Assembly: GCA_039090855.1 (NCBI GenBank)
Contig: CM076996.1
Location: forward strand, 44,420,469-44,484,468
Direction of reading: 5' to 3'
DNA from: Macrothele yani
Lineage: Eukaryota > Arthropoda > Arachnida > Araneae > Macrothelidae
Length of the DNA: 64,000 nt
Position numbers and translations under genes: made by a program. A model generated the notes under the pieces. That model did not search any database. It was not told the origin of the DNA and saw only the letters and a list, made by a program, of their open reading frames with translations. Shown piece by piece: positions 44,172-56,287 of the stretch. Each line of letters begins with the position of its first letter. Position 1 is the first letter of the stretch.

Positions 44172-44944
44172 CAGGGGCGGATTGGCGGTCGCAAAAGGGC
44201 CAGAGAAAAGTTTTACAAATGGGGCCCATTCAGGTGTAGTTCTGCGGTACTATTGTATCACAACTGAAAATCACTTTGTTTTAAATTTAAGAAATAAAAC
44301 AGAGTACAGTTGCTCTGAAAACCGTGGTAAGCATAGTACTGGGGGAGGGGGGGATTAAAAAGTATTCCTGTCATCCTTAAATTGAAGTGGGTGTTGCGGA
44401 AAAATTTTCATCTGCCCATGCCAAGCTTTTACTGCATTGAAAATTGTACTGCATATAGAAAAATTGTACTGAAATTTCAAGATTTTTAAATATCGTGGCA
44501 AACTCACTTAATCGACGTGGAAAAAGCGAATAACCAGGTTTAAATCACTAGTGTAGTTAGCTATGTATGCAATTTCGCTGGAGAAGTTTCTAATTTTGGA
44601 CACACTCAATATTTATATTTAAAATTTTATCTTAAGAACGCTAAAGTAAGAATATTAATTTTTTTTTTTTAAATTGCTGACACTATTCGTATGTGTTTGA
44701 ATTACAAAACGTGCTTTTATGCTGCGGTTATGTGTTGTAAAGACACCTTACTAAATAACGTAAGTAAAATATTTTGCAACTTCATGTTGAAATGATATCT
44801 CCGTAAATGCCTTCATCTGCAGCATTTGTCAGTTATCACAAGGAGCGTAGGTAGAACATTTCGGTGAAAAGGGATTGTATAGGATCACCCCTGCAAATAA
44901 TCTTAGTTATTTCAAAATAAGTTCTTGATATCATTAGCTTTCAC

Positions 44945-47172
44945 TCTGAATTCTGAGTTATTGATTTTATTATGTGTAACAAAAAATTTGTCATCGAAGA
45001 CTGCAGTGTGCTAAACAAGTTCAACACAGGTAGTGACCATAGATTGGTGAGATGTAAGATGCACCTCAACACTAAACTCGAACGTGGCAAGCTCATAAGA
45101 CAAACAAAATGTATTGACATAACCAACCTTAAAAAACACCATAATACTTTCAAGTTGGAACTGAAGAACAGATTCTCTGCTTTAGAAGGCCTAACATCGG
45201 AAGAAGTGGATATTTCTGAAGTTAACAGAAAAGTAACCAAAGCTCTTATGGAAACAGCAACAAAATTAGCTGGGTCTAAGAACAAGTTGCATGTAAACAA
45301 ATTATCAGGAAAACCAAAATGTTGATGCAAAAAAGAAGAGAGATGAGGACAACTAAAGAAGATGTGACTTCCAAAGTGGAATATATAGAGCTATGCAAGA
45401 CAGCACGAAAAAAGTATCACTGAAGACGTAAGGAAATTCAACTGTGAGCTAGTGAGGAAAGCAATTGAAAACAACCAAAGCCTAAAGATAGCAAAGGGAC
45501 ACCTCAGTAAGGGAAGAAAACAGATTATGGCTCTGAGAAAAGAAGATGGTTCTATAACAAGAAATAGAGGCGAAATTTTGACAAGAGTGAAAGATTTCTA
45601 CTCCAAACTATATGAAAGGGATGATACATGTACTCCAGACATCATGAAAGGTACCAGAGTTCTTCCAGTCCTCCCAGCAGAAGTTGCTCATGCAATCAAG
45701 AACATGAAGCGGGGGAAAGCTCCAGGAGAAGATGGAATTACTATAGACATCATACAAGAAGCAAGTGGAGAAATTGAAACAGTACTCGCCCAAATTTTCA
45801 CTGATGCCTTAATGAAGGGAAGATTCCTGAGGATTGGAACAATGCTACAATGATCCTGCTACATAAAAAAGGTGACATTGAGGATCTCAGGAACTACAGA
45901 CCTATCAGCCTCCTATCAGTGGTTTATAAAATCTTCACTAAAGTTCTTTCACACCGCTTGAAGGTAACACTGGACATGGCTCAACCGAGAGAACAAGCTG
46001 GATTCAGGAGTGGCTACAGCACAATAGATCATATCCACGTACTGAGAGAACTAATTGAAAGAGCGAGGGAATATGAACTTCCATTGTGCATGGCTTTTAT
46101 CGATTATGAAAAAGCCTTTGATTCGGTGAAACCATCAGCAGTTACCACGGCTCTGAAATCCTGCGGTATTGAAGATGCATACATTAATATTATTAATAAC
46201 ATCTATGAAAATGCAAGTGCAAAGATTCGGCTGTTTGAAAATACAACACACATAAAAATTGGAAAGAGAGTGAGACAAGGTGACACCATATCTCCGAAGC
46301 TCTTTAATGCCACATTGGAAAATGTCTTTCAATCACTGAACTGGGAAAACAAAGGGATAAAGATTAATGGAGATTATCTAACCCACCTTCGTTTTGCTGA
46401 TGACGTAGTCATTTTTGCAACTACCCCATCAGAGCTGCAGAGTATGATCCAGGAACTTGCTGACAAGAGTAAAGAAGTGGGATTAAAAATGAACTTTCAG
46501 AAGACAAAAGTGATGTTCAATGCTTTTACAAGAAATGAAGATTTATCGATTGATGGAGAAAAACTGGAGATAACAGATACGTATGTTTATCTTGGACAGC
46601 AGATATCAAGTGAGGGTCACATTGATGAAGAAATTAATCGGCGTACAAAACTTGCCTGGAGAGCTTTTGGAAGAAACAGCATAATTTTCAAGAGCAATAT
46701 GCCATTATGTCTTAAAAGAAAAGTGTTTTGATCAATGCATCCTTCCAGTGCTTACGTATGGTGCAGAGACGTGGACCTTAACTAAAAGAGACATACAAAG
46801 GCTGCAGACAACTCAAAGAAGCATGGATAGGTGCATGCTTGGTATAACCAGGAGAGATAAGAAGAGGAACTCGTGGATCCGAAAAATGACGAGTGGAAGA
46901 CATCATGATCAGAGTTAAATCCCTGAAATGGCAATGGGCTGGACATACTGCCAGAAGGACAGACCATAGATGGACAGCCGAAATTTTAGATTGGATTCCA
47001 AGGGACAGGAAAAGACCCAGAAAAGACCACATGGGAGATGGGTGGATGAAATTCGTAAATATGCGGGAGTGACATGGAGGAGACGGGCACAAGACCGACC
47101 GTTGTGGAGGAAACTTGGGGAGACCTTCGTCCAGCAGTGGATTGATAATGGTTGACAATGATGATGATGATG
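44945..47172 (+). mobile_element. RTE LINE, 5'-truncated in the endonuclease
   Basis: The copy begins in the last third of the endonuclease (SEL then IMCNKKFVIEDC, and GSDHRLVRCK with the intact SDHR catalytic box) and reaches the 3' tail GATGATGATGATGA at 47158-47172. It carries the cleanest RT of this family in the window. Confidence 0.93.
44972..46731 (+). pseudogene. RTE endonuclease tail and reverse transcriptase
   Basis: First frame (44972-45325): the endonuclease end with FNTGSDHRLV. Second (45452-45853): linker and MKRGKAPGEDGITIDIIQEA. Third (45850-46731), 293 residues: LLHKKGDIEDLRNYRPISLL, EQAGFRSGYSTIDHIHVLREL, MAFIDYEKAFDSVK (first catalytic Asp present), KRVRQGDTISPKLFN and HLRFADDVVIF (FADD), ending LKRKVF at a stop. 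The C-terminal domain continues in other frames (WIRKMTS, RRTDHRWTAE, WVDEIRKYAGVTW). RT catalytic residues are intact, but frameshifts near 45350, 45840 and 46730 break the polyprotein. Confidence 0.9.
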
Positions 47173-47985
47173 ACATCCCATAATGACTATTATCTAGTAT
47201 TATTCTGCAACTTTATCAAACATGGGAGAGTATTTTCACTTCTCTAAAGTAGTGAAAAATTTTTAGCCCTGCTCAGCCCCGACCCCAAATGCTGTTAACA
47301 TACGTAGATTGTTGTTCCTCCCGATTTTTCCTGATGCCGGACCCTTCGAAACATTTCAAGATGAAATGAATGGGCAAAGAACTATAGAAATAGATAGATA
47401 TCCCATCCCCACTCCGTAGTTGAGAAAGACTTCGGTTAATTGCACGGGGAGGAAGGAGTGGAAGTTTGGAAGAGCAGATTTTTTTAATGCCTAAACAGAT
47501 GAATCATAGTGTTTGGGCCCGGGCTCTATTTTGCAATATAAAATTTGGGCTCGGGCGGGCTAGAGCTGACATACTTCGGGCTCGGGCTCTTAAAATTGAG
47601 CCCGAACTCAGCTCTTATGAGCACAGCACTAATGCCTCCTACAACCAACGGGAGGAAAATCAACTATCCCCCCCCTTCCTTGGGGAATATATAGAACATC
47701 TTGTACACACCCCCGCCCTCCCGTAACATACGGTACATACATTCTTGTTCCTCAGCTACTAAGTGAACCCAGAAGTTTGCAAACACACATGACCCATCTA
47801 TTGTAGTTGGGATTCTAGCAGTTGCCTGGTGAGGGGATTTTTTTCCCTAATTCAAAATAGTTCCCCCCCCCGTTTGTTATAATTACATTATGTGTATTTC
47901 GTTTGTAAAAAACAAGTTAGTAAAATCATGCAATGCATTGATTATGATACGCTTTCCAACATACTAGAAATCATAAAATATCTGT

Positions 47986-49255
47986 GGAATAAATCTCACT
48001 CCTACGCCCTGACCTTTGAGCCCATTTCGATGATATTCAACAGAAATGGTTCAGTATACCTCCGAAATAACATGATAAAGTTTTGTCGCAATCGAAGCAA
48101 TTTTACGTAAGTTATGACGCATAATGTCGATGGAAGTGATTCCGCTCCTATGTCCTGACCTTTGACCCTTATTTCGCCAATTTTCAATAGGGTACGTCCC
48201 CAGGTGATCCCCTACCACATACTAATATATTTAATCGAAATCGAACCTTTTTTACGTTAGTTATGATGCATAAGAACAGTGGAATGGATCCCGCTCCTAT
48301 GTCCTCACCTTTGACCCCATTTCGTTCACTTTCAATAGGGTTCCTTCCCAGCTGATTCCCTTCCACATACTAAAATTTCATCGAAATCGAACGATTTTTA
48401 CGCGAGTTATCGTGCAGACGAACATACGCACACAACGCGTGACGTAATGAGGCAGATGGGAATCGTGGCCATCTGCTAGCAGAAATGTGACGTCATAAAA
48501 CTTTAATAGGATCCGCACATTTGTTTGACTGCTGACGTCATGAAAATACAGGTCGCGCCATCTTTTTTCTTCCCAATTAATGCGTTCCCAAGGATGAAAA
48601 TTTGAACATCGATTAAAATAGCTTCATTTTATAACTTGGAATACCTAATATTTTCTAAAATATAACCATAATTATGCAATCCAACATTTGTTTGTCTACT
48701 GACGTCATCAAAGTACAGGTCGCGCCATTCTTTTTCTGGTTTCAACACCACCAAAGGAAAAGTTGTTGATTTTTAATATAATTATGGTTATGTTTTAAAA
48801 AATATTAAGTATTCCAAGTTATATTAAGAAGTTATTTTAATCGATGTTCAAATTTTTATCCTTGGGAACACATTAATTGTGAAGGAAATGTGTACAAAAG
48901 TTTTTCCATTGGAAGTATAGGAAGCAAAATTACTTGACGTCCACCTTAATAATATGGGATAAGGGCGATAGAATGGATCGCAATCCTATGTCCTGACATT
49001 TGACCCCAATTCACCCATTTTGAATAGGGTTCGTCTCCAGGTGGTCCCCTACCACATTGTAAAATTTCATTGAAATCGAGCCATATTTACGCCAGTTATG
49101 ACGTATAAGTGCAATGGAATGGATCCCGCTCCTACGTCGTGACCTTTGACCCCATTTGTCCCATTTTCAATAGGGTTTGTCCCCAGGTGGTCCCCTATCA
49201 CATACTAAAGTTTAATCGAAATCGAACCATTTTTACGCCAGTTATCGTGCGGACG
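47986..49255. repeat. ~150-bp tandem array carrying TGACCTTTGACC-like motifs
   Basis: The landmark (cctGACCTTTGACCCcatttcg..ATTTTCAATAGGGTTCG) occurs at about 48010, 48156, 48308, 48989 and 49140. Adjacent spacings are 146, 152 and 151 bp. Shared parts include CCCAGGTGATCCCCTACCAC, TTTCATCGAAATCGAACC and TTTTTACGCCAGTTAT. The array is interrupted at about 48420-48960 by a segment with its own inverted repeat. The motif is described under findings. Confidence 0.85.
48571..48890. repeat. Imperfect inverted repeat, ~115-bp arms, plus TGACGTCA direct repeat
   Basis: The arm 48571-48690 (CCAAGGATGAAAATTTGAAC, CGATTAAAATA) is the inverse of 48775-48890 (TATTTTAATCGATG, TTTTATCCTTGGGAACAC). A ~50-bp direct repeat (ACATTTGTTTG, CTGACGTCAT, ACAGGTCGCGCCAT) occurs at about 48517 and 48686. 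It is probably a separate foldback or MITE insertion in the array. Confidence 0.75.
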
Positions 49256-49321
49256 GACTGACAAAGCTGGAGCATATACGCTTCTTCAACCCACGGTTGG
49301 AAAGCGTAAAAAGGGGTTGTG

Positions 49322-49351
49322 GTTCAGTTGTGTGTTTAAAACAACTGAACT
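49322..49351. repeat. Short perfect hairpin
   Basis: GTTCAGTTGT, a 9-nt loop and ACAACTGAAC form a 10-bp stem close to the right end of the hAT segment. Confidence 0.65.
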
Positions 49352-49425
49352 GAAAACATTTTTAAGAAAGAAAGAGACAAAATATACGGAAGGGGCCCAC
49401 CGGGAAATCCGCCCCTGCTCGTAGT

Positions 49426-51767
49426 ATATATTAAGTATCCAGGTGCTATCTGCTGGCGACAGAACAGCAGAATTCTTGAATGGTAAAGATGATTGCTGGA
49501 ATTATTGCTGATTAACATATCATTACCTGGGTTAAGTTGATAAGGTGACAGCTGGAAAACCATCTTTTGCTGTGCTAGCTATGGCAGACAGTCGAGGGGC
49601 GTAAAGATCGTGGAAGGAAACTTACTATAGACTGACCTAACCGTAAAGTCACTCTTTCGGTGCTTAGGAAGGAGCTCATAAAAGTTCTTTGGAGACAAGG
49701 ACGTAGTGGCAGATTGCAGAGGTGAGAACCGATTGGAGTGATTCCCTTGCAACTTAGCACGCAATTATTAAAAATATCTTTCTTCTAAATTACATCGAGT
49801 GCAGCTTTTAATTTCCAGCTATGGTATACAAAGCTACAATTAGCTTTCGTTGTGATGCTGTGGCGTTGCCTATATGAGAAGACAATCCTTTTGATGGATA
49901 TCTCTGTGGACGAAGCTAATGAAGTTCTCCGACGCTGCGAGTACTGCTGCCAGTCAAGCATCTGAAAATCAATTGTTCGACCGTCCATGCCTCTGCTTTA
50001 ATTGGGCGGACTAATTACTATCCATTAAGGAGCCCGTGCTTCGCAGCACGAACATCCAACTATACCTCTGCTAGTTGTTCAGTTTTGCCTGTTCTATCAT
50101 CATTCTTCTTTCGCCCCCCCCCATGTCCTTCCCCCTTAATTTTTTTTTTTTTTACTCTTTCATAGATACCAGAGTGTTTTTAAGCGAAAAGAGTTCGTCG
50201 CCGTATCGTAACAAATTCCCAGCTCAAAAATTCTCATCTGGTGCAAATAAAAAGCACAGGAAGACGAGGAATATAATTGAAAAACAAGAAGTTTGATGAA
50301 GAGGCATACGTTTCATCCGGCCATAAACTGCGTAATTATCGCAATTACCAGGTTTTAAACTGAAATAAAATGAACGGAAAACGATCTAAAAAAATAATCT
50401 GATAAAGAAAAACTCCTAATTGTGATGGTAGGAGACAGGGAAAGACAGAGGCAAGTAGTGGGCGGGTGAACGAGGGAACAGCTCTGATGGGGAGAGGAGG
50501 ATTTATTGATCTCGGTCTAATAAGTGCAGCTAATCATCGTTGTACTCTCTTTCTCAGCGGGCATTAAAGATCCCGATGAAAAACATAAAAATCATTATGG
50601 AAAGCACAAACTTTACGAATGAATTTTTTTCCTGACGTAGTCTCGTGGATTTTCATTGTATTTTTTAAACCTAGTTTTTCGCTCTTTCTTCCTGTAGCTA
50701 AGTTTTGATTGAACCCATTACCGCAAAGGTATAGCTCTCCTTTCCTTTGTAGCTTTTCAAATGCTTTCGGCGCTAATTATTTTTGTTCGATAAAATACAA
50801 AACGAATGTTTCTACAGAAAATGCAGCTAACTGTTCTTGTATCTGAACAGTTCTTTAAAATCAATGTGTTACCACTGTACAGAAGATTTCATGAAAATGT
50901 AATGTTTTATAAAATTTCTTAGACAAACAGAAAATATTTTGAACATTTAATTTCGTGTTTATTATTTAGCAAGGTAACTCAAACAGTTTGTTCTCTTGAA
51001 AGGATGTTTCTAAATGAACTGAATGAATTTCTCATTTTTAGTTAGCAAGGCAATTCTAACAGCTGCTTATTTAGCAAGGTAACTAACTGTAACAGGCTCC
51101 TCTCCTGAAACGGTGTTTCTAAATGAATTGAATGGATTTCTCATGGCGCAGCACACATTCTGTATCAAGCTTTTTAAATTCCTGTAAAAACGGTCGTTTT
51201 GAAATATCTGTGGTATTTTTCTCAGTGTAGCATCTTACCAAAAATTATATGTATTCTGCGCAGGATATCCTTGCTGACGTCGACGTTATGCATTTCATCA
51301 CATTTGAAGACATCAAAATGATCTGCAGTTATATTTGCCGTAATTTTTGGACTAAGCGCCGGATCGACGTAAGAGCCGCACCTGACGAAAGTCACTATTT
51401 ACGAAACAAATTCTTTGTTAGAGCTTCCACCGGCATAAGCGCAACACCCAAAATTTTGAAATACCCATCGGTGTAAGGTCTTCGAAAAATAACATCATAA
51501 CGCGCATATCTGAACTACCTGCATATTTTTACAGTCGTTTTTCCATAATTTCACATTCTGTAAAGTTGTTTTTGATAATTTAATGATCTAATGTAGAAAT
51601 GAATTGGATCAGTTATGTATTCAAGCATCTTTTCGGGGGTGCTTAGCCCCCCCCCCCGAGAATCCATGAAGGTTTCATGGTGATCTTCTTGTATATCTAG
51701 TCCAATTATTTTCGTTTATAGCTGAATATTTGGAAAAATTAAGAAAATGAGGGAAGATGATTGAAGA
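49426..51767. other. Unassigned 2.3-kb stretch
   Basis: No recognised gene. The only internal structure is a partial tandem duplication at 50962-51144. Short frames at 50075 and 51249 have no family motif. Confidence 0.45.
50962..51144. repeat. Two-copy direct repeat, ~106-bp period
   Basis: TATTTAGCAAGGTAACT ... GTGTTTCTAAATGAA.TGAATG.ATTTCTCAT occurs at 50962-51037 and 51068-51144. The arrangement is a simple segmental duplication. Confidence 0.75.
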
Positions 51768-51769
51768 TA

Positions 51770-53321
51770 CACTGGAGTGCAAAACTTAAGGACGAAGAGG
51801 AGAAATTAGCTTAACAGCGGAACGAGCAGGCAGAACGGACCGAAAGACCACTCAGGAGATAGACTAGGGTCCGGTACGGTAGGGCATGCGCATAAATGCA
51901 GCATGACATAGGGGAGGGGAGTGTCGGAAGGGTATAAAGCACACGGGCGGTGTACGCTCAGCAATTCGGTGAAAGCTATTGCACGGTGTACATCGGTTTG
52001 AACAACGTCGAGTTGCTGCCACCGTGTGATATGGCCAACAGGCAATCCAGTAGACTACATCTAGATGACTTTACCCGAGGTCGCGTCATTGGGAAGTTGG
52101 AAGAAGGTCGAAGTGTGACTAATGTGGCCGAGGAGTTCGGGATCGCTCACAGCATCGTTTCACGAGCTTGGAGAGCATTTCAAACGACAGGAACAGCTGT
52201 CAGAGAGTTTAGCAGTGGTCGTCCACGAGCAACCACGGCGGCGGACGACTGGTATATTGTCCTACAGGCGAGAAGAGACAGACGGCAGACAGCGGAAGAA
52301 ATCGCAAGGCACATGCAACAGACAACTGGACGTCCGTTATCGCGTTTTACCGTGGCCAGGAGGCTGCACAAAGGTGGTCTATTTGCACGACGACCAGTAC
52401 AGTGTGTGCCATAACGCCTGCTCATCGGAGACGGCGGTTTCTGTGGTGCCAGAAACACAAGAACTGGACACATCAGCAATGGGGTCGAGTTATCTTTACG
52501 GATTAAAGCCGATTTAGTCTTACGAGCGATTCTGGACGTATACACATCTGGAGAGAGCAGGGAACACGCAATCACACCTCCAACATAATCGAAAGGGACC
52601 GGTTTGGAGGTGGTGGAGTCCTCCTTTGGGGCGGTATCATGCTTGATAGCCGTACTGACCTCCACATATTCCAAGGAGGTTCAGTCACTGGTGTCTGCTA
52701 TTGTACCGAGGTTCTCCTGCCTCACGTGCGTCTGTTTAGAGGTGCTGTGGGTCCTGAGTTCCTCGTCCTGGACGACAACGCTACACCTCATCGTACAGTG
52801 GCTGTCGCAGAGCTGTTGGAGAGTGAAGATATTCAACGTATGGATTAGCCCGCAAGGTCCCCGGACCTAAATCCAATCGAACACGTGTGGGACCTTCTCG
52901 GGAGACGCTTGGCAGCACGTCACCAGCCGCCAGCAACGGTTCCGCAGCTGCGATTGGCGCTACAAGAGGAATGGGCCGCGATGCCTCAACAGCTCCTTGA
53001 CAACCTCGTCCTCAGCATGGACAGACGTTGTAAATCCTGTAACGCAGTCAGGGGTGATCATATCCCCTACTAAAGACTGGGTTTTTCTTGGCAGCCGCCT
53101 GTCACATGGACGTTTCTGTCTTCTGTCCAGTTGTGCTCGAAGCTACCTTTTCAATAAAGTGCCTTTATATCCTTTGGATTCCTTGTTTGGACGGTTTTGC
53201 TCACTTGCCCCATATTCTTGCATCTTGGGGATCTTATGGTATGATTTGAGTCGATGAGGAGCACTTCTGCACGACGTTACATTCGAAAAACCGTCTCGTC
53301 CTTAATTTTTGCACGCCAGTG
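51770..53321 (+). mobile_element. Tc1-like transposon (family 'TTAAGGACGA')
   Basis: The left end is CACTGGAGTGCAAAACTTAAGG and the right end, reversed, is CACTGGCGTGCAAAAATTAAGG, each bounded by TA (51768-51769, 53322-53323). A TAA/TA microsatellite follows the right end. Confidence 0.92.
52031..53073 (+). pseudogene. Tc1-like transposase (DD34E), broken
   Basis: From 52031 MANRQSSRLHLDDFTRGRVIG covers the HTH, GRPRATTAADDWYIV and RPLSRFTVARRLHKGGLFARRP until a stop at 52414. The WTxQQWG and first-Asp region (LFTDxSRFxL) is present near 52470 in another frame with substitutions. It resumes as RTDLHIFQGGSVTG, LLPHVRLFRGAVGPEFLVLDDNATPHR (second Asp), a TAG where Trp is expected (52846), then ARSPDLNPIEHVWDLLGR (Glu, 34 residues on) and ends NAVRGDHIPY. 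It is inactive but its C-terminal half is well kept. Confidence 0.9.
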
Positions 53322-53343
53322 TATAATAATAATAATAATAATA
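53322..53343. repeat. (TAA)n microsatellite
   Basis: TAATAATAATAATAATAA directly abuts the Tc1 right end, whose TA target may have been part of it. Confidence 0.9.
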
Positions 53344-54185
53344 AAGAAAAAAAGCATCCACATGGACTTCAATTTGAAATTTCTATCATCCTTCAATAAA
53401 ACATTAAACAGTCCTTGCTGAGGGAGGCAATTTTTCAAGCATTAACAACTCGGACTACTTCGGCAATAAAAACCTATTCCACAGAGTAGAGATGTTTGCA
53501 CTGCAATACATCATCATATTTTAGAAGCTGGCATTCAGCTTTATTTCAGTCTTCTATGTCGACTTTCCATGTATAAGGTTAAGACTCAGTGTAGCTAACG
53601 TGCCGTTAGTGCTTTTACATACAACAAAATATGTGTTACCTAATTTTTAACTATTGTTAAATTATTAGGAATTATTCCCACAAAAAGGTTTTCTTTTTCT
53701 AGCGGTATGTGGTTGACACTCTGTTACCAAAAAAAAAAAAAAATCAAAAAAAATCGGGGAACCTCAAACTGGAATCCAAACGGTTCGTGATTTTTTGTTT
53801 TTTACCATGTGCTAATCTAAATAATCTAAAGGGGCTGAAACCAAGTGGCAGGGGAATGGTTTGCACCATGAGTTTTCAGGTAACCCTGTAATGATTCCTT
53901 AATCAGAAACACGCTTGTAGTAAGGCGAGACATTTTTACCTCTCCTAATGTTTTATGAGGGGGAAGGAGGATTTTGTCCAGCACAGCGTTATCTTACTAG
54001 GATCCTTAATATTTTACATCACCCCATGGTGAAATCCGTGGTGCGTTACTGAATTAAAGCAAAGATATAACATTTAAACATTTTTAATCATGTATGTGTA
54101 GATTTCTTGGAATTTGCATTTGAGATATACGAGCATAAGAATTTTCATACTCGATTTAAAATTTCTATACATATTAATGTATATA
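53344..54185. other. Unassigned stretch
   Basis: No recognised feature between the two Tc1 elements. Confidence 0.45.
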
Positions 54186-54436
54186 CACTGCCGGACAATT
54201 GCTAAGGACGGATGACAATAGCAACCATAAAATGGAAGGCAGGAAAATGTGGAAATTAGCATAAGTGCGGGATACAGTAAGACGTGTTGTGCGTATGCAA
54301 ATTTTGGATTGCCGAACTTGTTCGTGACGTCATAGCGCTGATAAGAGATATAAAGGATTTGACGCGTATTGACCGTTGTTGTTCAAACGCAAAGTTGAAA
54401 GGGAAAGAATCAATTGACGAACTTGCAATTTTCAAT

Positions 54437-55704
54437 ATGTCTTCCCGACATCACCTAGATTATTTTACGCGTGGCCGTATTATTGGCAAGATTGAAGAAG
54501 GGCGAAAAATAACAGATGTTGCCAGGGAGTTCGACGTCAGCCACAGTGTTGTTTCAAGGCTTTGGATATCATTTTTTTTTTTTTTTTTTTTGATTGGAGG
54601 TTTAACGACCACCGTGAGCAACTCAATGGGCTATAAGCAGTCGCCCGTCCCTAATTTTGGGTCACTGGTTCCAGGGAAGGGAGAGAGCCAGTGCCGTAAG
54701 ACAAACACAACATCCATGCCTGACCGGGATTCGAACCCGGACCCCTTACGGACGAATGATCAGAGGCCAACGCCTTAGACCACTGCGCCACCGGGGCGGC
54801 GGATATCATTTCAAACAAATGGAGAGTGTAGCAAACGTCACGGGGAGGTCGTGTTCGCAGTACGACACCTGCAGAAGATCGGTACATAGTGCTATCAACA
54901 AAAAGACACCGGCGCAGCACAGCTAGTGAGGTAGCAAATCAGTTTATGGCTGCTACTGGCAAGCGGATCTCCCGAAAAACTGTCGCCAGACGTTTGCATG
55001 AAGGAGGACTATACGCCCGCCGTCCTGTTGTGTGCATCCCATTGTACAGACGTCACCGTACCGCCCGTTTGCAATGGTGCCATCAACATCGCAATTGGAC
55101 TGATAACGACTGGTCTGCTGTCCTCTTCTCAGATGAGAGTAGATACAGTCTATCGTCTGATTGTCGACGACAACTGATCTGGCGTGATAGTGGTACTGCA
55201 TATTGTCCAGCAAACATACAGGAAAGGGACCGATATCAGACATGTAGTGCCATGGTATGGGCTGGCATCATGATCAATGGCCGTACGTCCCTCTATGTGC
55301 TTCCAACTGGAACTATGACTGGCCAACGATACATTAATGATGTTCTGCTACCTCATGTTCGCATGTTCCGTGGTGCTGTCGGTGATAGATTCATTTTCAT
55401 GGACGACAACGCAACATGTCATCGAACAGTCGCTGTCCAGGAGTGTCTTGAGAGCGAGGATATTCAACGCCTCGTATGGCCAGCACGTTCTCCAGATCTG
55501 AATCCCATTGAAAATGTGTGGGATGCTTTGGGGAGGAGTCTTGCTGGTCGCCAATGCCCTCCAATAAACAAGGACACCCTCATCCGTGCACTGACAGAGG
55601 AATGGGATAAATTATCCCAACAGCTGCTTGATAATGTTGTGCAAAGCATGACACGACGTGTGGAATCTTGCATCGCCCTCCATGGTGGCCAAATCCCGTA
55701 TTGA
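54437..55704 (+). pseudogene. Tc1-like transposase (DD34E), interrupted by a SINE
   Basis: The N-terminus MSSRHHLDYFTRGRIIGKIE followed by VAREFDVSHSVVSRLWISF runs up to the SINE. After the SINE the sequence continues QTNGECSKRHG, shows a frame disturbance, and from about 54880 stays open to 55704: STTPAEDRYIV-like linker, HTH 2 (RISRKTVARRLHEGGLYARRP), LFSDESRYSLS (first Asp), MVWAGIMINGRTSLYVLPTG, FMDDNATCHR (second Asp), WPARSPDLNPIENVWDALG (Glu, 34 residues later) and a C-terminus HGGQIPY. The catalytic part, about 270 residues, is intact. The insertion plus frame disturbance prevent a full-length product. Confidence 0.92.
54574..54800 (-). mobile_element. Full-length family 1 SINE inside Tc1
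   Basis: GGATATCATT occurs at 54564-54573 and 54801-54810, an exact 10-bp target duplication. The SINE has the same head, B box and GGTCGTTAAAC tail as the 41358 copy, and a long A-run. It is clearly younger than the Tc1. Confidence 0.95.
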
Positions 55705-56287
55705 CATCTTACGCCGGATCGCCTGCGGACGGTAATTGCATTTTTTTCACGTTTATGTATTCTGCACAAAATGGCCTGTTTGTCCCTTGAACACGTTCCA
55801 AAGCCTTCTGGATTTCAGAGCACAATAAATTGTCTTTCTTGTAATGTCCTGGCATTCTGACATTATTTTATTTCACTTGGCATCCAACCACACTTACTTT
55901 TTTATGCGCTATATAGCCGTTTAGGATCCGTCCTTAGCAATTGTCCAGCAGTGTATAAATAACAAAAAATTGTGATTTGTATGTATACAGTATAACAGTC
56001 AACGAATTTCAGCCCCCTCAAAATTTGTAATTGTCCCCCCGAAAAAAAGTATCTGAATGCAACGCTGAATTGGATGATGGCATTGAAAATCCCGAATTTT
56101 CACTCTTATTTGCGGTTAATAGTATTTCTTGGAAGGCGATATTGATTATGAATTCCAGCTAGTACATACAGTTTTCACCGCATGAATTATCGGCGTTATT
56201 TTTAATTGAAAAAACTGGTTTGCGTTATCAAATAATATCTGAACGAAAATAAAGTGAAGTATTAAACAGCCTTACAGCCATTTCTTA

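Larger units (their letters stand above)
44172..49417. mobile_element. hAT-type bounded segment, 5.2 kb, non-autonomous
   Basis: The left end is CAGGGGCGGATTGGCGG and the right end CGGGAAATCCGCCCCTG. Flanks CTCATAGT (44164-44171) and CTCGTAGT (49418-49425) match at 7 of 8. Inside are an RTE LINE (44945-47172), unassigned sequence with GGGCTCGGGC repeats (about 47510-47612) and a tandem array (47986-49255). No hAT transposase motif was found, so it would need help from another element. Confidence 0.72.
54186..55953 (+). mobile_element. Tc1-like transposon containing a SINE
   Basis: The left end is CACTGCCGGACAATTGCTAA and the right end, reversed, is CACTGCTGGACAATTGCTAA, each with flanking TA. 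Without the 227-bp SINE and one duplication it is about 1.53 kb. Confidence 0.94.

Noticed and set aside
47510..47612. GGGCTCGGGC-rich segment as a CpG-type promoter
   Set aside because: It is a short repeat with inverse copies of the same motif and no gene start nearby.
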